Assembly (NCBI GenBank): GCA_937891735.1
Contig: CALAGR010000350.1
Coordinates: forward strand, 1 to 43,041
Reading direction: 5' to 3'
Origin: an uncultured Pseudomonadota bacterium
GTDB taxonomy: Bacteria > Myxococcota_A > UBA796 > UBA9615
DNA: 43,041 nt
Positions within the stretch are counted from its first letter, which is position 1, and each line of letters starts with the position of its first letter. The notes under the pieces are model-generated. The model worked only from the letters and a program-made list of their open reading frames with translations. It was not told the origin of the DNA and searched no databases. The position numbers and the translations under genes are program-made. This document shows, piece after piece, positions 16,958 to 27,100 of this stretch.

Positions 16958-17761
16958 ATGTCCGATGACCCGCCCCTGCTGGCCTTCGAAGGGCTGCACC
17001 ATCGGTGGGGCGATCAGGTCCTGTACGAGGGGCTCGATCTGGAGCTGCACCGGGGCGAGACCCTGGCCCTGATCGGGCGCTCCGGCACCGGAAAGAGCGT
17101 GCTCCTCAAGATGGCGCTGCGGCTCCTGGTTCCAGACCAGGGCAGCATCGTCGCGTTCGGGCAAGAGGTCACCGAGCGCACCGAGCGCTCGATGTTCGAC
17201 CTGCGCCAGCGCATCGGGATGATGTTCCAGAACTACGCGCTGCTCGACTCCCTGACGGTCTTCGACAACGTGGCCTGGCCGCTGCGGATCGCCGGATGGA
17301 TCGACCGGGAGCGGATCCGTGAGCGGGTCGCCGAGACCCTGGGCATGGTCAACCTGCCCGGCACCGAAGACAAGAAGCCCGCGGAGCTGTCCGGCGGCAT
17401 GAAGAAGCGGGTGTCCCTGGCCCGGGCCATCGTGACGCGCCCCGAGATCCTGCTGTACGACGGCCCCACCACGGGGCTCGATCCGGCCAACGCCAAGCGC
17501 GTGGACGCGATCATGGTGCGGCTCAAGGAAGACGGCGTGACCGCGATGCTCGTGACCCACGACCTGCGCTCCATCGAGCTGTGCGCAGACCGGGTGGCCA
17601 TGCTGCACGACCGCCGGATCTGCTGGGCCGGGCCCACGGAGAGCCTGGCCTCCGAGTCCCCCCAGGTGGTGCGCGACTTCCTGACGGGGAACTTCAAGAG
17701 GTACTACGACCCTGACCGGGTCGCCGCCGCGGCGGGTCGATTCACCGCCGAGAAGGGCTGA
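16958..17761 (+). CDS. MlaF/Ttg2A-type ABC ATPase with altered Walker B
   Basis: The 267-aa ATPase subunit resembles those that power MlaE/MCE-type phospholipid transport across the envelope. Walker A is GRSGTGKS (40-47), then Q-loop FQNYALLDSLTV, signature LSGGMKKR (the GM form is typical of MlaF) and H-loop VTHDL. Walker B reads LLYD168-G169-P, where nearly all relatives have D-E-P, so the catalytic Glu is Gly. A C-terminal extension (FLTGNFKRYYDPDRV) is present. No MlaE permease, MCE or MlaB gene is adjacent, so it is an orphan. Start ATG 16958 sits 7 nt after TAGCGT. It could be an ATPase-impaired subunit or an assembly error; two bases would have to differ from a Glu codon. Confidence 0.88.
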   Translation: MSDDPPLLAFEGLHHRWGDQVLYEGLDLELHRGETLALIGRSGTGKSVLLKMALRLLVPDQGSIVAFGQEVTERTERSMFDLRQRIGMMFQNYALLDSLTVFDNVAWPLRIAGWIDRERIRERVAETLGMVNLPGTEDKKPAELSGGMKKRVSLARAIVTRPEILLYDGPTTGLDPANAKRVDAIMVRLKEDGVTAMLVTHDLRSIELCADRVAMLHDRRICWAGPTESLASESPQVVRDFLTGNFKRYYDPDRVAAAAGRFTAEKG

Positions 17762-17775
17762 GGCACCGTCTGTCT

Positions 17776-17790
17776 GCCCCGCGTCGGGGC
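17776..17790 (+). terminator. Short GC hairpin after the MlaF-like gene
   Basis: GCCCC-GCGTC-GGGGC forms a 5-bp perfect GC stem with a 5-nt loop, 15 nt after the MlaF-like stop. There is no U-tract, so Rho-independent termination is doubtful. It may instead be a stabilising 3' stem, or chance in GC-rich DNA. Confidence 0.25.
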
Positions 17791-17795
17791 GGTGG

Positions 17796-17801
17796 TAGAT
17801 T
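17796..17801 (+). promoter_or_regulatory. TANNNT -10 box (TAGATT) before the CotH/LTD lipoprotein gene
   Basis: TAGATT ends 6 nt before ATG 17808. A GCCCCGCGTCGGGGC hairpin lies just upstream (17776-17790) and could be the terminator stem of the MlaF-like gene, although no T-run follows. Confidence 0.5.
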
Positions 17802-17807
17802 GCCGAC

Positions 17808-19897
17808 ATGTCCACCCTTCGCTGCTTCGCCCTGCTCGCCGCAGTGACCCTGTTGCCGGGGTGCCCCGAGCCCGAGCCCCTGCCCGAGCCGGTGCAGGAC
17901 GACGACGACGACAGCACCGACGTGGTGGACGACGACGACTCCACCGAGGAGCCCACGCCACCTCCGTCGGAGCCCGTGCTCCTGATCAACGAGATCCTGG
18001 CTGCTCCCGCGGCCCAGCCCCCCGCTGGAGCGCCCACCACGGACTGGATCGAGCTGTACAACCCCGGGTCCGAGCCCGTCTCCCTGTCCCGGTTCTCCAT
18101 CCGGGACAACGCCGACGCTGAGCCGAGCCCCCTCGATCCCACCCTGGAGGTGGCCGCCGGCGGGATGATCGTGCTGCTCGCCGACGGGCAGCCGGAGCTG
18201 GGCCCCCGGCACCTGCCCCTTCGCCTGGACGTGGACGGCGAGTCCCTCGAGCTGCTGCGGGACGAGCTCGTCGTCAGCACCCTCACGTACGGCGAGCTCA
18301 TCGCGGGCTGGTCCCTGGCGCGCAACGGCGACGGGTCCTGGGACTGGGAGGTGCGCACCTCACCGACGCCCGGCGTCAGCAACCCGGTGGGCGCGGCGCC
18401 GGGGCCCCCCGCCGACGGAGACGAGCACTGCGGCCTGGTGGACGTGGAGTTGGAAGAGGACGTGCTCGAGGGCGCCCTGCTGACGGTGCAGGTGTCCTGC
18501 GCGGACGACGAGCTCGCCGCCTTCGACGTGCTCGCCCTCAGCAACCCCGCCGGAGGCACCTGGGACGCTGGCACGGCCACCTGGACGCGGACCACGGGCC
18601 TGGCCGACGCGGGCACTCACGAGGTGCTGTTCGTCGCGAAGCCGGCGGGGCGCGGCGCCGTGCCCGAGACCGAGCGCAGCCGGGTGCACGTGGTCGATGA
18701 CTGGTCCCACCCGGACAACGTGCTCGTGGATCCGGCGACCTACACCCGGGAGTGGGGGCTGCCGGTCCTGCACCTGGATCCGGCCGGCTCCCTGAGCCAG
18801 ACCTACATCGCCGCCGACGGGTGGTTCGACGGGGTCCCCTACAGCGCCACGATGAAGATCCGGGGCGCCGCGAGCGTGGGCTATCCCAAGAACCACTTCA
18901 CCGTGGAGTTCGAGCCGACGCAGATCGACCTGGGGGACCAGGGGTTGGGGAACAAGGACCACCTGGTGCTGATCTCCAACTTCGACGACAACGCCTACGT
19001 GCGGCAGAAGCTGGCGTTCGACGTGTGGGCGGAGATGGCCACGTACCGCGCAGCGCCGCGCATGCTGCCGCGCAGCTGCTGGCTCGTGCTGTACCTGGAC
19101 GGCGCCTACTTCGGCCTGTACATGGCCATCGACCACATCGACGACGAGTTCGAGCGGGAGATGGGGTTTCAGGACGTGGGCACGAACCTGTACAAGTCCG
19201 TGAACCACGACGCCAACTTCTACCTGCGCCTCGCCAACGGGAACGACAAGACCAACCTGTCGTCCGGCTGGGAGAAGAAGGAGGGGACCGAGGGGGACCT
19301 CTCGGATCTGGAGGCGCTCACGCAGTGGGCAGGCTCCGCGAGCGACGCCGAGTTCCTCGCCGAGCACGACGACTGGCTCGAGATCGAGGACTTCATCGAC
19401 TGGCTGCTCTTCGTGCACTGGATCGCGGCGGCGGACAGCGCGGGCAAGAACGCCTATCTGTACAACGATCCGCTGGACGTGCGGTTCCGCTACGTGCCCT
19501 GGGACTTCAACCACGCGTACGGCCAGGACTGGCGCACGCTGCGCGTGTCCGCCGACTGGCACAGCGAGTTCACCTGGAACAACGCCATCTTCGCGCACCT
19601 CCTGGCGGAGCCGACCCTCGCCGCCGCGCTGTGGGCCCACGACGAGGTCCTGCGAGCCCCCGGCGGGCCCCTGTCCCCGGACCGACAGCTTGAGCTGATC
19701 GACGGCTACTACGCCGACATCGACCGGTCGGCCCAGCGCGACTGGGACAAGTGGGCCGCCGCCTACGGCAGCTACGGGGGCTGGGCGAGCCTGCGCAACG
19801 GGGACTGGCTCGACTACCCCGGGGAGCGGGCCTACCTGGAGCAGTGGCTCGTGGACCGGGCCGACGCGATGGACGTGCTGCATCCCCCGGCGGGGCC

Positions 19898-19901
<4 letters not shown>
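17808..19901 (+). CDS. CotH-kinase lipoprotein with lamin-tail domain
   Basis: The 697-aa protein opens with a signal peptide and lipobox (LLPGC, Cys about 20), then an acidic Asp/Glu/Pro stalk (residues 21-52). A lamin-tail (LTD) domain follows at about 56-170 (INEILAAP, DWIELYNPGSEPVSL). A CotH kinase-like domain occupies about 330-610 (MKIRGAASVGYPK, DHLVLISNFDD, YFGLYMAIDHIDDEF, and the metal/catalytic region PWDFNHAYG). CotH proteins are secreted atypical kinases that phosphorylate surface proteins; the canonical second Asp of the D-x-D site is Asn here. It is tethered to the envelope by inference. It heads an operon with the LTD lipoprotein (ATGA overlap) and FHA regulator genes. Confidence 0.88.
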
Positions 19902-21045
<1,144 letters not shown>

Positions 21046-21055
<10 letters not shown>

Positions 21056-22053
21056 TCCGCTGCGAGGCCACCGGCGAGCCCCGTCGGTTCGCGCGCTCGC
21101 TGCGGGTGGGGCGCGCCCCGGACAACGACCTGGTGCTGCCGGACACCACGGTCAGCGGGTTTCACGCGTGCATCCAGTACCGGGACGGCGGCTTCTTCCT
21201 CAAGGACCTGGGCAGCTCCAACGGCACCACCGTGAACGGCGAGCCCGCGGCGGGCTGGGTGGCGCTGGCCAACGGGGCGGTGCTCGGCTTCGGACCCGAC
21301 GCCCGCTGGACCCTGGAGCAGCTCGACGCCTCCGAGGCCCAGGGCGCCGCGACCCACCTCGTGACCACCCTGGACGGCGCCGCGTCGCACCCCGTGGTGC
21401 ACGACCGGCTGACCTTCGGGCACGGCCCCGGCTGGGACATCGACGCCGATCCCGGCGCCCCGGGCCTGCAGGCGGTGCTGTACCAGGAGGACGACCAGGC
21501 CTTCCTGACCCCCGTGGGCGCGACGCCGGTGTCGGTGCAGGGCGAGCCCGTGGACCCGGCGCAGCCCGCGCCCCTGCCCGCCGGCGCGACGTTCGCGGTG
21601 GGCGCGATCCAGTACCGCTTCGTGCTGAACCGGACGGCGACCACGGGCCTGGCGGCGACGGCCCGGGCGGGTCTGGCGAGCCGACCCTACGCCGGCTACG
21701 AGCTGGTGCTGAAGGACCGCGGGGCGGTGGGCGACATCGTGGTGCGGGACGCGCGCGGGGAGCACCGGTTCGGCGACCAGGAGATGCGCTTCTTCCTGCT
21801 CCAGGTGCTGGCCCGGGAGCTGGTGGAGCAGTCCCAGGGCACCGACCAGGGGGGCTGGATGGACGACGAGCGGCTGCGGCTGGGGATCTGGGGGCGTCGG
21901 GCGCTCGAGAACCAGGCCATCTCGACCCTGCCGAAGCTCATCCACGACACCCGCGCGATGCTGGGGCGGCAGGGCATCGACGGCCTGTTCATCGAGAAGA
22001 AGCGGGGCCGGACCCGACTGCGCCTGGCGGCCGGCTCGGTGCGTCTGGAGTGA
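21046..22053 (+). CDS. FHA-domain protein with OmpR-type winged helix
   Basis: The 335-aa cytoplasmic protein has a clear N-terminal FHA domain: G22-R23, S37-x2-H40, the DLGSSNGT block, and N64-G65. FHA domains bind phosphothreonine. Residues about 105-205 look like a second, decayed FHA fold (LTFGHGPGWDI, ALPAGATFAVGAIQYRF-like ending). The C-terminus (about 240-333) resembles an OmpR/PhoB-type winged helix: LLQVLARELVE, ERLRLGIWG, IHDTRAMLG, IEKKRGRTRLRL. A phosphopeptide-responsive transcription factor is inferred. GTG 21046 overlaps the upstream lipoprotein gene by 10 nt, so it is co-translated with it. A Ser/Thr kinase that could supply the phosphopeptide lies at 37443-38984. Confidence 0.8.
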
Positions 22054-22070
22054 TGTAGCCGCCCCTCGCC

Positions 22071-22076
22071 TACGAT
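22071..22076 (+). promoter_or_regulatory. TANNNT -10 box (TACGAT) before the malate-synthase-like gene
   Basis: TACGAT ends 7 nt before ATG 22084. The in-frame ATG at 22075 lies inside the box, so 22084 is the preferred start. Confidence 0.5.
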
Positions 22077-22083
22077 GCCCGGC

Positions 22084-24135
22084 ATGTCCATCGACGTGCC
22101 CGCCTACCTCGCCTTCCTGCCCCCTCCCCTGCTGGCCCTCCTGGACGCCGCCGCCGAGCCGGTGCAGGGCGTGCCCGGCCTGCGGGTGCAGCAGGGGCTG
22201 CGCGGCGCCTTCCCGCGCATCGAGACCATCGAGGCGCTGTCGCTGGTGTGCGCCGTCTATGAGGCCGTGCGCGGCGAGCTGGCCGCCGTGCTCGCCCAGC
22301 GCGCGACGGACCGCGCCTTCCTGGACACGGTGATCGCGGACTGCGCGGCCCAGGGCACCGCGTCCGGGATCCCCTGGTCCTCCCCGGACTACCCGACCGC
22401 CTTCGGGCGCACCGACCCCGCGGGCCGCACCGTCCTGGGCCCCCTGCCCGGCCCCCGCTCGGAGCCGCCGCCGGTGCGCGTGCCCGCCTTCCTGCAGGGC
22501 GAGCAGGTGACCCTGTTCGGCCCCCCGGACACACCCAAGATGGCGATCAACGCCATGAACGCCCTGCATCGGCGCCGCTCCGACGAGCCCGCCCTGGTCT
22601 CCGAGCTGGTGCACGCCTCGGGCCAGGTGCCCCGCTGGGGCGCCGACGACGAAGACAGCAAGACCCCGCTGATGACCAGCTTCCTGCTGGCCTGCGACAA
22701 CCTCATCGGCTGCTTTGACGGCTCGCTGACCCACGTCGACGAGCAGGGCCGCACCTACACCCTCGCCGAGACGGGGCGCAGCAAGCCCATCAAGCGGATC
22801 CCCGGGCTCGCCCTGCCCGACGGCGCGCACCTGCTGCGCGGCAACCCCCTGCCCCTGCACCTGTACGACCTCGTGCAGCACGTCTGGCACAACCGGCAGC
22901 GCCCCGAGGCCCTGGTGTTCTACGTGCCCAAGCTCGAAAACGAGGAGGAGGCCGCCTACCTGCGCACGCTGATCCAGGCCACCGAGGCGGCCGTGCAGGC
23001 GCGGCATCCTGCGTACGTGCTCGGCAGCATCCGGGTCCTGCTGGTGTTCGAGAACCCCCGCGCGATCTTTCGGATCACCGAGATGGCGGCCGCCCTGAGC
23101 CCGCACTTCATCGGCGGGAGCCTGGGCTGGCACGACTTCCTCGGATCCACGGCGCGGCTGCTGCGGCACGAGCCCCGGTACCGGATCCCCGTGAAGGCCG
23201 ACCCGGACATCGTCATCCGTCACATCAAGGAGTCCCACGTGCTGCTCGCGAAGTCGCTCGGAGCGATGGGCGCGATCTCCATCGGCGGCATGTACGGGAT
23301 CCTGTTCGAGGCCGGCAACGAGGCGTCCTACCGGGTGTCGATGGTGGGCTTCATCCGCGACGTGGTGACCCAGCTGCGGCGCGGGCTGACCGGCTTCTGG
23401 GTGGCCCACCCGGACTTCGTGCGGATCGGCATCGCGCTGGTGGAGGCGTGGCGTCGGTACGAGCGCGATCCCCGGGACCCGACCCTGACGGCCCTGGTGA
23501 GCGCGCTGGTGCCCGATCCCGTCGAGCAGGGCCCGCTCCTGCGGTTCGTGCAGGCGGCGGACGGACCCGGGCTGGACGAGGGCCATCCGCGGTACCTGCG
23601 CGCCGTGCTCGCGGCGGACCTGCAGGTCTCGCCGGTCATCCGCAACGACGACCCCGAGGAGGTTCGCTACAACGTCTTTCAGGCCCTGCAGTACCTCGCC
23701 GACTGGCTCGGCGGGAACGGCTGCGTGGCCCTGCCCGCCACCTTGCGCGACGCCCGGGGAGACGACGTGTTCGTGCGGGTGATGGACGATCTGGCCACCA
23801 CCGAGCGCTCCCGCTGGGAGCTGTGGGCGGAGGTGCAGCACGGGCGCGTGCCCCAGGAGCTGTTCGAGCGGATCCTGGCCGAGGAGCGCGCGTTCCTGCA
23901 AGGAGGGCCCGACGCGTCGGCGGCCGGCGTCGCCCGCCGCGTGCAGATCCCCTGGAGCGGGGCCGCGGCGCGCTGGTACCCCGTCGCGGTGGCCCTGCTG
24001 CGCCAGCTCGTCACCAGCGTGGACCCGCCGGAGTTCGTGACCGAGCTCGCCCTGCCCTTCACGTTCGACGCGATCCGCGACGCCGAGGACCCGTGGGCCG
24101 CCGCCCAGGCGCTGTGCCCGGGCCGGTACGCCTGA
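22084..24135 (+). CDS. Divergent malate-synthase-like protein
   Basis: The 683-aa protein matches malate synthase A landmarks in order. These are TLFGPPDTPKMAINAMNA (family: GP.D.KM.INALN), DDEDSKTP (DFEDS..P), FYVPKLENEEEA (F.PK.ES..EA), the Mg-ligand Glu in LLVFENP, AIGGM-like SIGGM, GFWVAHPDFV, QYLADWLGGNGCV, and the catalytic-Asp block MDDLATTE. Malate synthase condenses glyoxylate with acetyl-CoA. Differences: the catalytic RGWH loop reads IPGLAL and the GRWDYIFS block reads GWHDFLGS, so activity or substrate may have changed. There is also an extra N-terminal part of about 130 residues. No isocitrate lyase is nearby. It precedes the caspase-STAND gene by only 7 nt, so the two form one operon. 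Confidence 0.75.
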   Translation: MSIDVPAYLAFLPPPLLALLDAAAEPVQGVPGLRVQQGLRGAFPRIETIEALSLVCAVYEAVRGELAAVLAQRATDRAFLDTVIADCAAQGTASGIPWSSPDYPTAFGRTDPAGRTVLGPLPGPRSEPPPVRVPAFLQGEQVTLFGPPDTPKMAINAMNALHRRRSDEPALVSELVHASGQVPRWGADDEDSKTPLMTSFLLACDNLIGCFDGSLTHVDEQGRTYTLAETGRSKPIKRIPGLALPDGAHLLRGNPLPLHLYDLVQHVWHNRQRPEALVFYVPKLENEEEAAYLRTLIQATEAAVQARHPAYVLGSIRVLLVFENPRAIFRITEMAAALSPHFIGGSLGWHDFLGSTARLLRHEPRYRIPVKADPDIVIRHIKESHVLLAKSLGAMGAISIGGMYGILFEAGNEASYRVSMVGFIRDVVTQLRRGLTGFWVAHPDFVRIGIALVEAWRRYERDPRDPTLTALVSALVPDPVEQGPLLRFVQAADGPGLDEGHPRYLRAVLAADLQVSPVIRNDDPEEVRYNVFQALQYLADWLGGNGCVALPATLRDARGDDVFVRVMDDLATTERSRWELWAEVQHGRVPQELFERILAEERAFLQGGPDASAAGVARRVQIPWSGAAARWYPVAVALLRQLVTSVDPPEFVTELALPFTFDAIRDAEDPWAAAQALCPGRYA

Positions 24136-24142
24136 ACGCAGG

Positions 24143-27100
24143 ATGGACTTCGCCGCCTCGGTCGCCCTGATCGTCGGGATCGACGCCTACACCGGCGGGA
24201 TCCCGCCCCTGGGCAACGCGGTCCGGGACGCCGAGGCGGTGGCCGCGGCCCTGGGCGACGACCACGGCTTCACCGCGATCCGCCTGCTCGACGGGGACGC
24301 CACAAAAGCCGCCCTGGAGCGGGTCCTGCACGAGCAGCTGCCGGCCCTGGTGGGCCCCGACGACCGCGTGCTCGTCTACTTCGCGGGCCACGGCATCGCC
24401 CAGGACGGCGACGACGGCCCCGAGGGCTTCCTGGTCCCGGTGGACGCCACCCCCGAGGACCGCGGGTCCCTGTTCCCCATGCTGGCGCTGCACCAGGCGC
24501 TGGCCGCCCTGCCCTGCCGCCACCTGCTGCTGGTGCTCGACTGCTGCTTCGCGGGCTCGTTCCGTTGGGCCTCCACCCGCAGCTTCCTGCCCGGCGCCCA
24601 GACGCTGTACCGCAAGCGCTACGAGCGCTTCGTGGGGGAGCCGGCGTGGCAGGTGCTGACCTCCACGGCCCCGGACCAGAAAGCCCTGGACCTGCTCGAC
24701 GGCCTCATGATCGGCACCCGGGTCATCAGCACCGAGCACTCCCCCTTCGCCGCCGCCCTGCTCGACGGGCTGGGTGGTGGCGCCGACCGCCCCGGGCCCG
24801 ATGGGAAGACCAAGGGGGTGGTGACCGCCACCGAGCTGTACCTGCACGTGCGCGACGTGGTGGAGCTGGGGGCCGAGGCCCAGGGCAAGGCCCAGACGCC
24901 GGGCCTGTGGCCCCTGCCCAAGCACGGGCGGGGCGAGTTCCTGTTCCACGTGCCCGGTCGCCAGCCGGCGCTGCTGCCGGACCCGGTGCTGGACGCGGAC
25001 GCCAACCCCTGGCCGGGCCTCGCCGCCTACCACGAGCACCAGGCCGCGCTGTTCTTCGGTCGATCCCGGGTGGTGGCGCAGCTCCAGGAGCGCCTGGCCG
25101 CTCCGGGCCCCCTCATCGCGGTGATCGGCGCCTCGGGCACCGGCAAGTCCAGCGTGGTGCGGGCGGGGCTGATCGCCTGGGCCCGCGGCGCCGAGGAGCC
25201 CTGGACCGTGGTGGGTCCGTACCGGCCCGGAGACCAGCCCCTGGGCGTGCTCGACGAGCTCCAGGAGGCCCTCGCCGACAGCCCGATCACGGATCCCGCC
25301 CTGGTGCTGCTCGACCAGTTCGAGGAGATCTACACGCTGTGTCGCGACCCGGAGGCGCGGGGGAGCTTCCTGAGCCGGTTCGTGGCGCTGCTGCAGGCCC
25401 TGCCCGACCGGGCCAAGGTGGTGATCACCGCGCGCTCGGACTTCCTGCCCCAGCTTCGGGCGGGCCCCCTGGGTCCCCTGCTGGACGCGGCCCGCTTCAC
25501 GGTGCCGCCCATGAGCACCGACGAGCTGCGGGAGGTCATCGAGGGGCCGGCCCAGGCGCGGGTCCTGTACTTCGAGCCGCCTGGCCTCGTGGACCGCTTC
25601 GTGGACGAGGTGGTGGCCATGCCCGGCGCCCTGCCGCTGCTGTCCTTCACCCTGAGCGAGCTGTACTTCCGGTACCTGGACTCGGGGCGGGAGGACCGGG
25701 CGCTGCGGGGGGAGGACTACGACGCCCTGGGCGGAGTGGTGGGCTCCCTGCGCAGCCGCGCCTCGGAGCTGTACGACGCCGCTACCCCGGCCGAGAAGCA
25801 GAGCATCGAGCGGGTGCTGGTGCGCATGGTGGCCATCGACGGCGGCGAGCTGGCGAAGCGGCGGGTGTCGATCCGGGAGCTGGAGTTCCCCGATCCGGCC
25901 GAGACGGAGCGGGCGCGGCGGGTGCTCGACCGCTTCACGGAGGCCCGGCTGCTGCTGCGCGCCAGCGCCGCCGGCGACTCCGCGGTGACCCGGACGTGGG
26001 CCGGCGACGAAGAGCACAGCTGGGTCGAGCCGACCCACGACATGCTGGTCATCGCCTGGGACCGCGTGCACCTGTGGCTGGACCATCTCGGCCCCGAGGT
26101 GCACCTGCAGCGGGGGCTGTGGCGGCAGGCGTCCGCCTGGAGCGAGCAGGGCGAAGCCGACGGGGCCCTGTGGCACGACGATCCGCGGCTCGAGCAGGCC
26201 CGGGCGATCGGCGACCGGCCCGGCAGCTGGCTCAACGGCATCGAGACGGCGTTCGTGGGCGCAAGCGTGGTGCGCCGGGATCGCGACGCCCGGCGACGAC
26301 GCCAGGCGATCACCGCGTTCGTGCTGGTGGTGCTGGCGGGGCTGGTGGGCGTGTCGTTCTTCGCGCTGCGGGCGGTGCAGGAGCGGGAGGATGCCGTGGC
26401 GGCCCAGAGGATCGCTGAGCGAGAGCGGGACCACGCCCTCAAGCTCACGCTGCTGGCGGGGGCCCAGACGGCCACGGACCCCACCACCTCGGTGGTGCTG
26501 CTGCGGGACGTGGGCGCGCCGGACGGGCTGCCCCTGTGGAGCTACGTGGTCAGCGACGCCATCGACCACCCCGTGGCCCGGCAGGCGTTTCAGGGGCACA
26601 CCGGCGCGGTGACCCGGGCCCGCTTCGATCCGGGGGGCGGCCGGATCCTGACCACGTCCGACGACGGAGCCGCGCGGATCTGGCCGCTGCGGGACGACCG
26701 CGCCACCGACCTGACGTTGAGCGCGTCTCGTGGCCGTCGCCTCGAGCTGCAGGGGGGCGCCGGCGCCATCAACGACGGGACCTGGAGCCCCGACGGGACC
26801 CGCGTGGTCACCGCCGCCGAGTCGGGGCACGTGTCGATCCTGGACAGCACCACGGGCGCCCTGCTGCACCCGCTCCAGGGTGCCGGGGAGCCGGCCCTGG
26901 CGGTGGCGTGGTCGCCGGACGGTCAGCGCGTGGCGGCCACCGGCGGCTTCGGCTCGGTGCGGATCTGGGCGGCGGACACCGGCGCGCTGATCCAGACCGT
27001 GAAGGCCCCCGCCGACACCTGGAGCGAGCACCTGAGCTGGCGCCCCGACTCGGTCCGGCTGGCCGTCGCGGGCACGAACGGCTGGGCGGTGACGGTGGAC

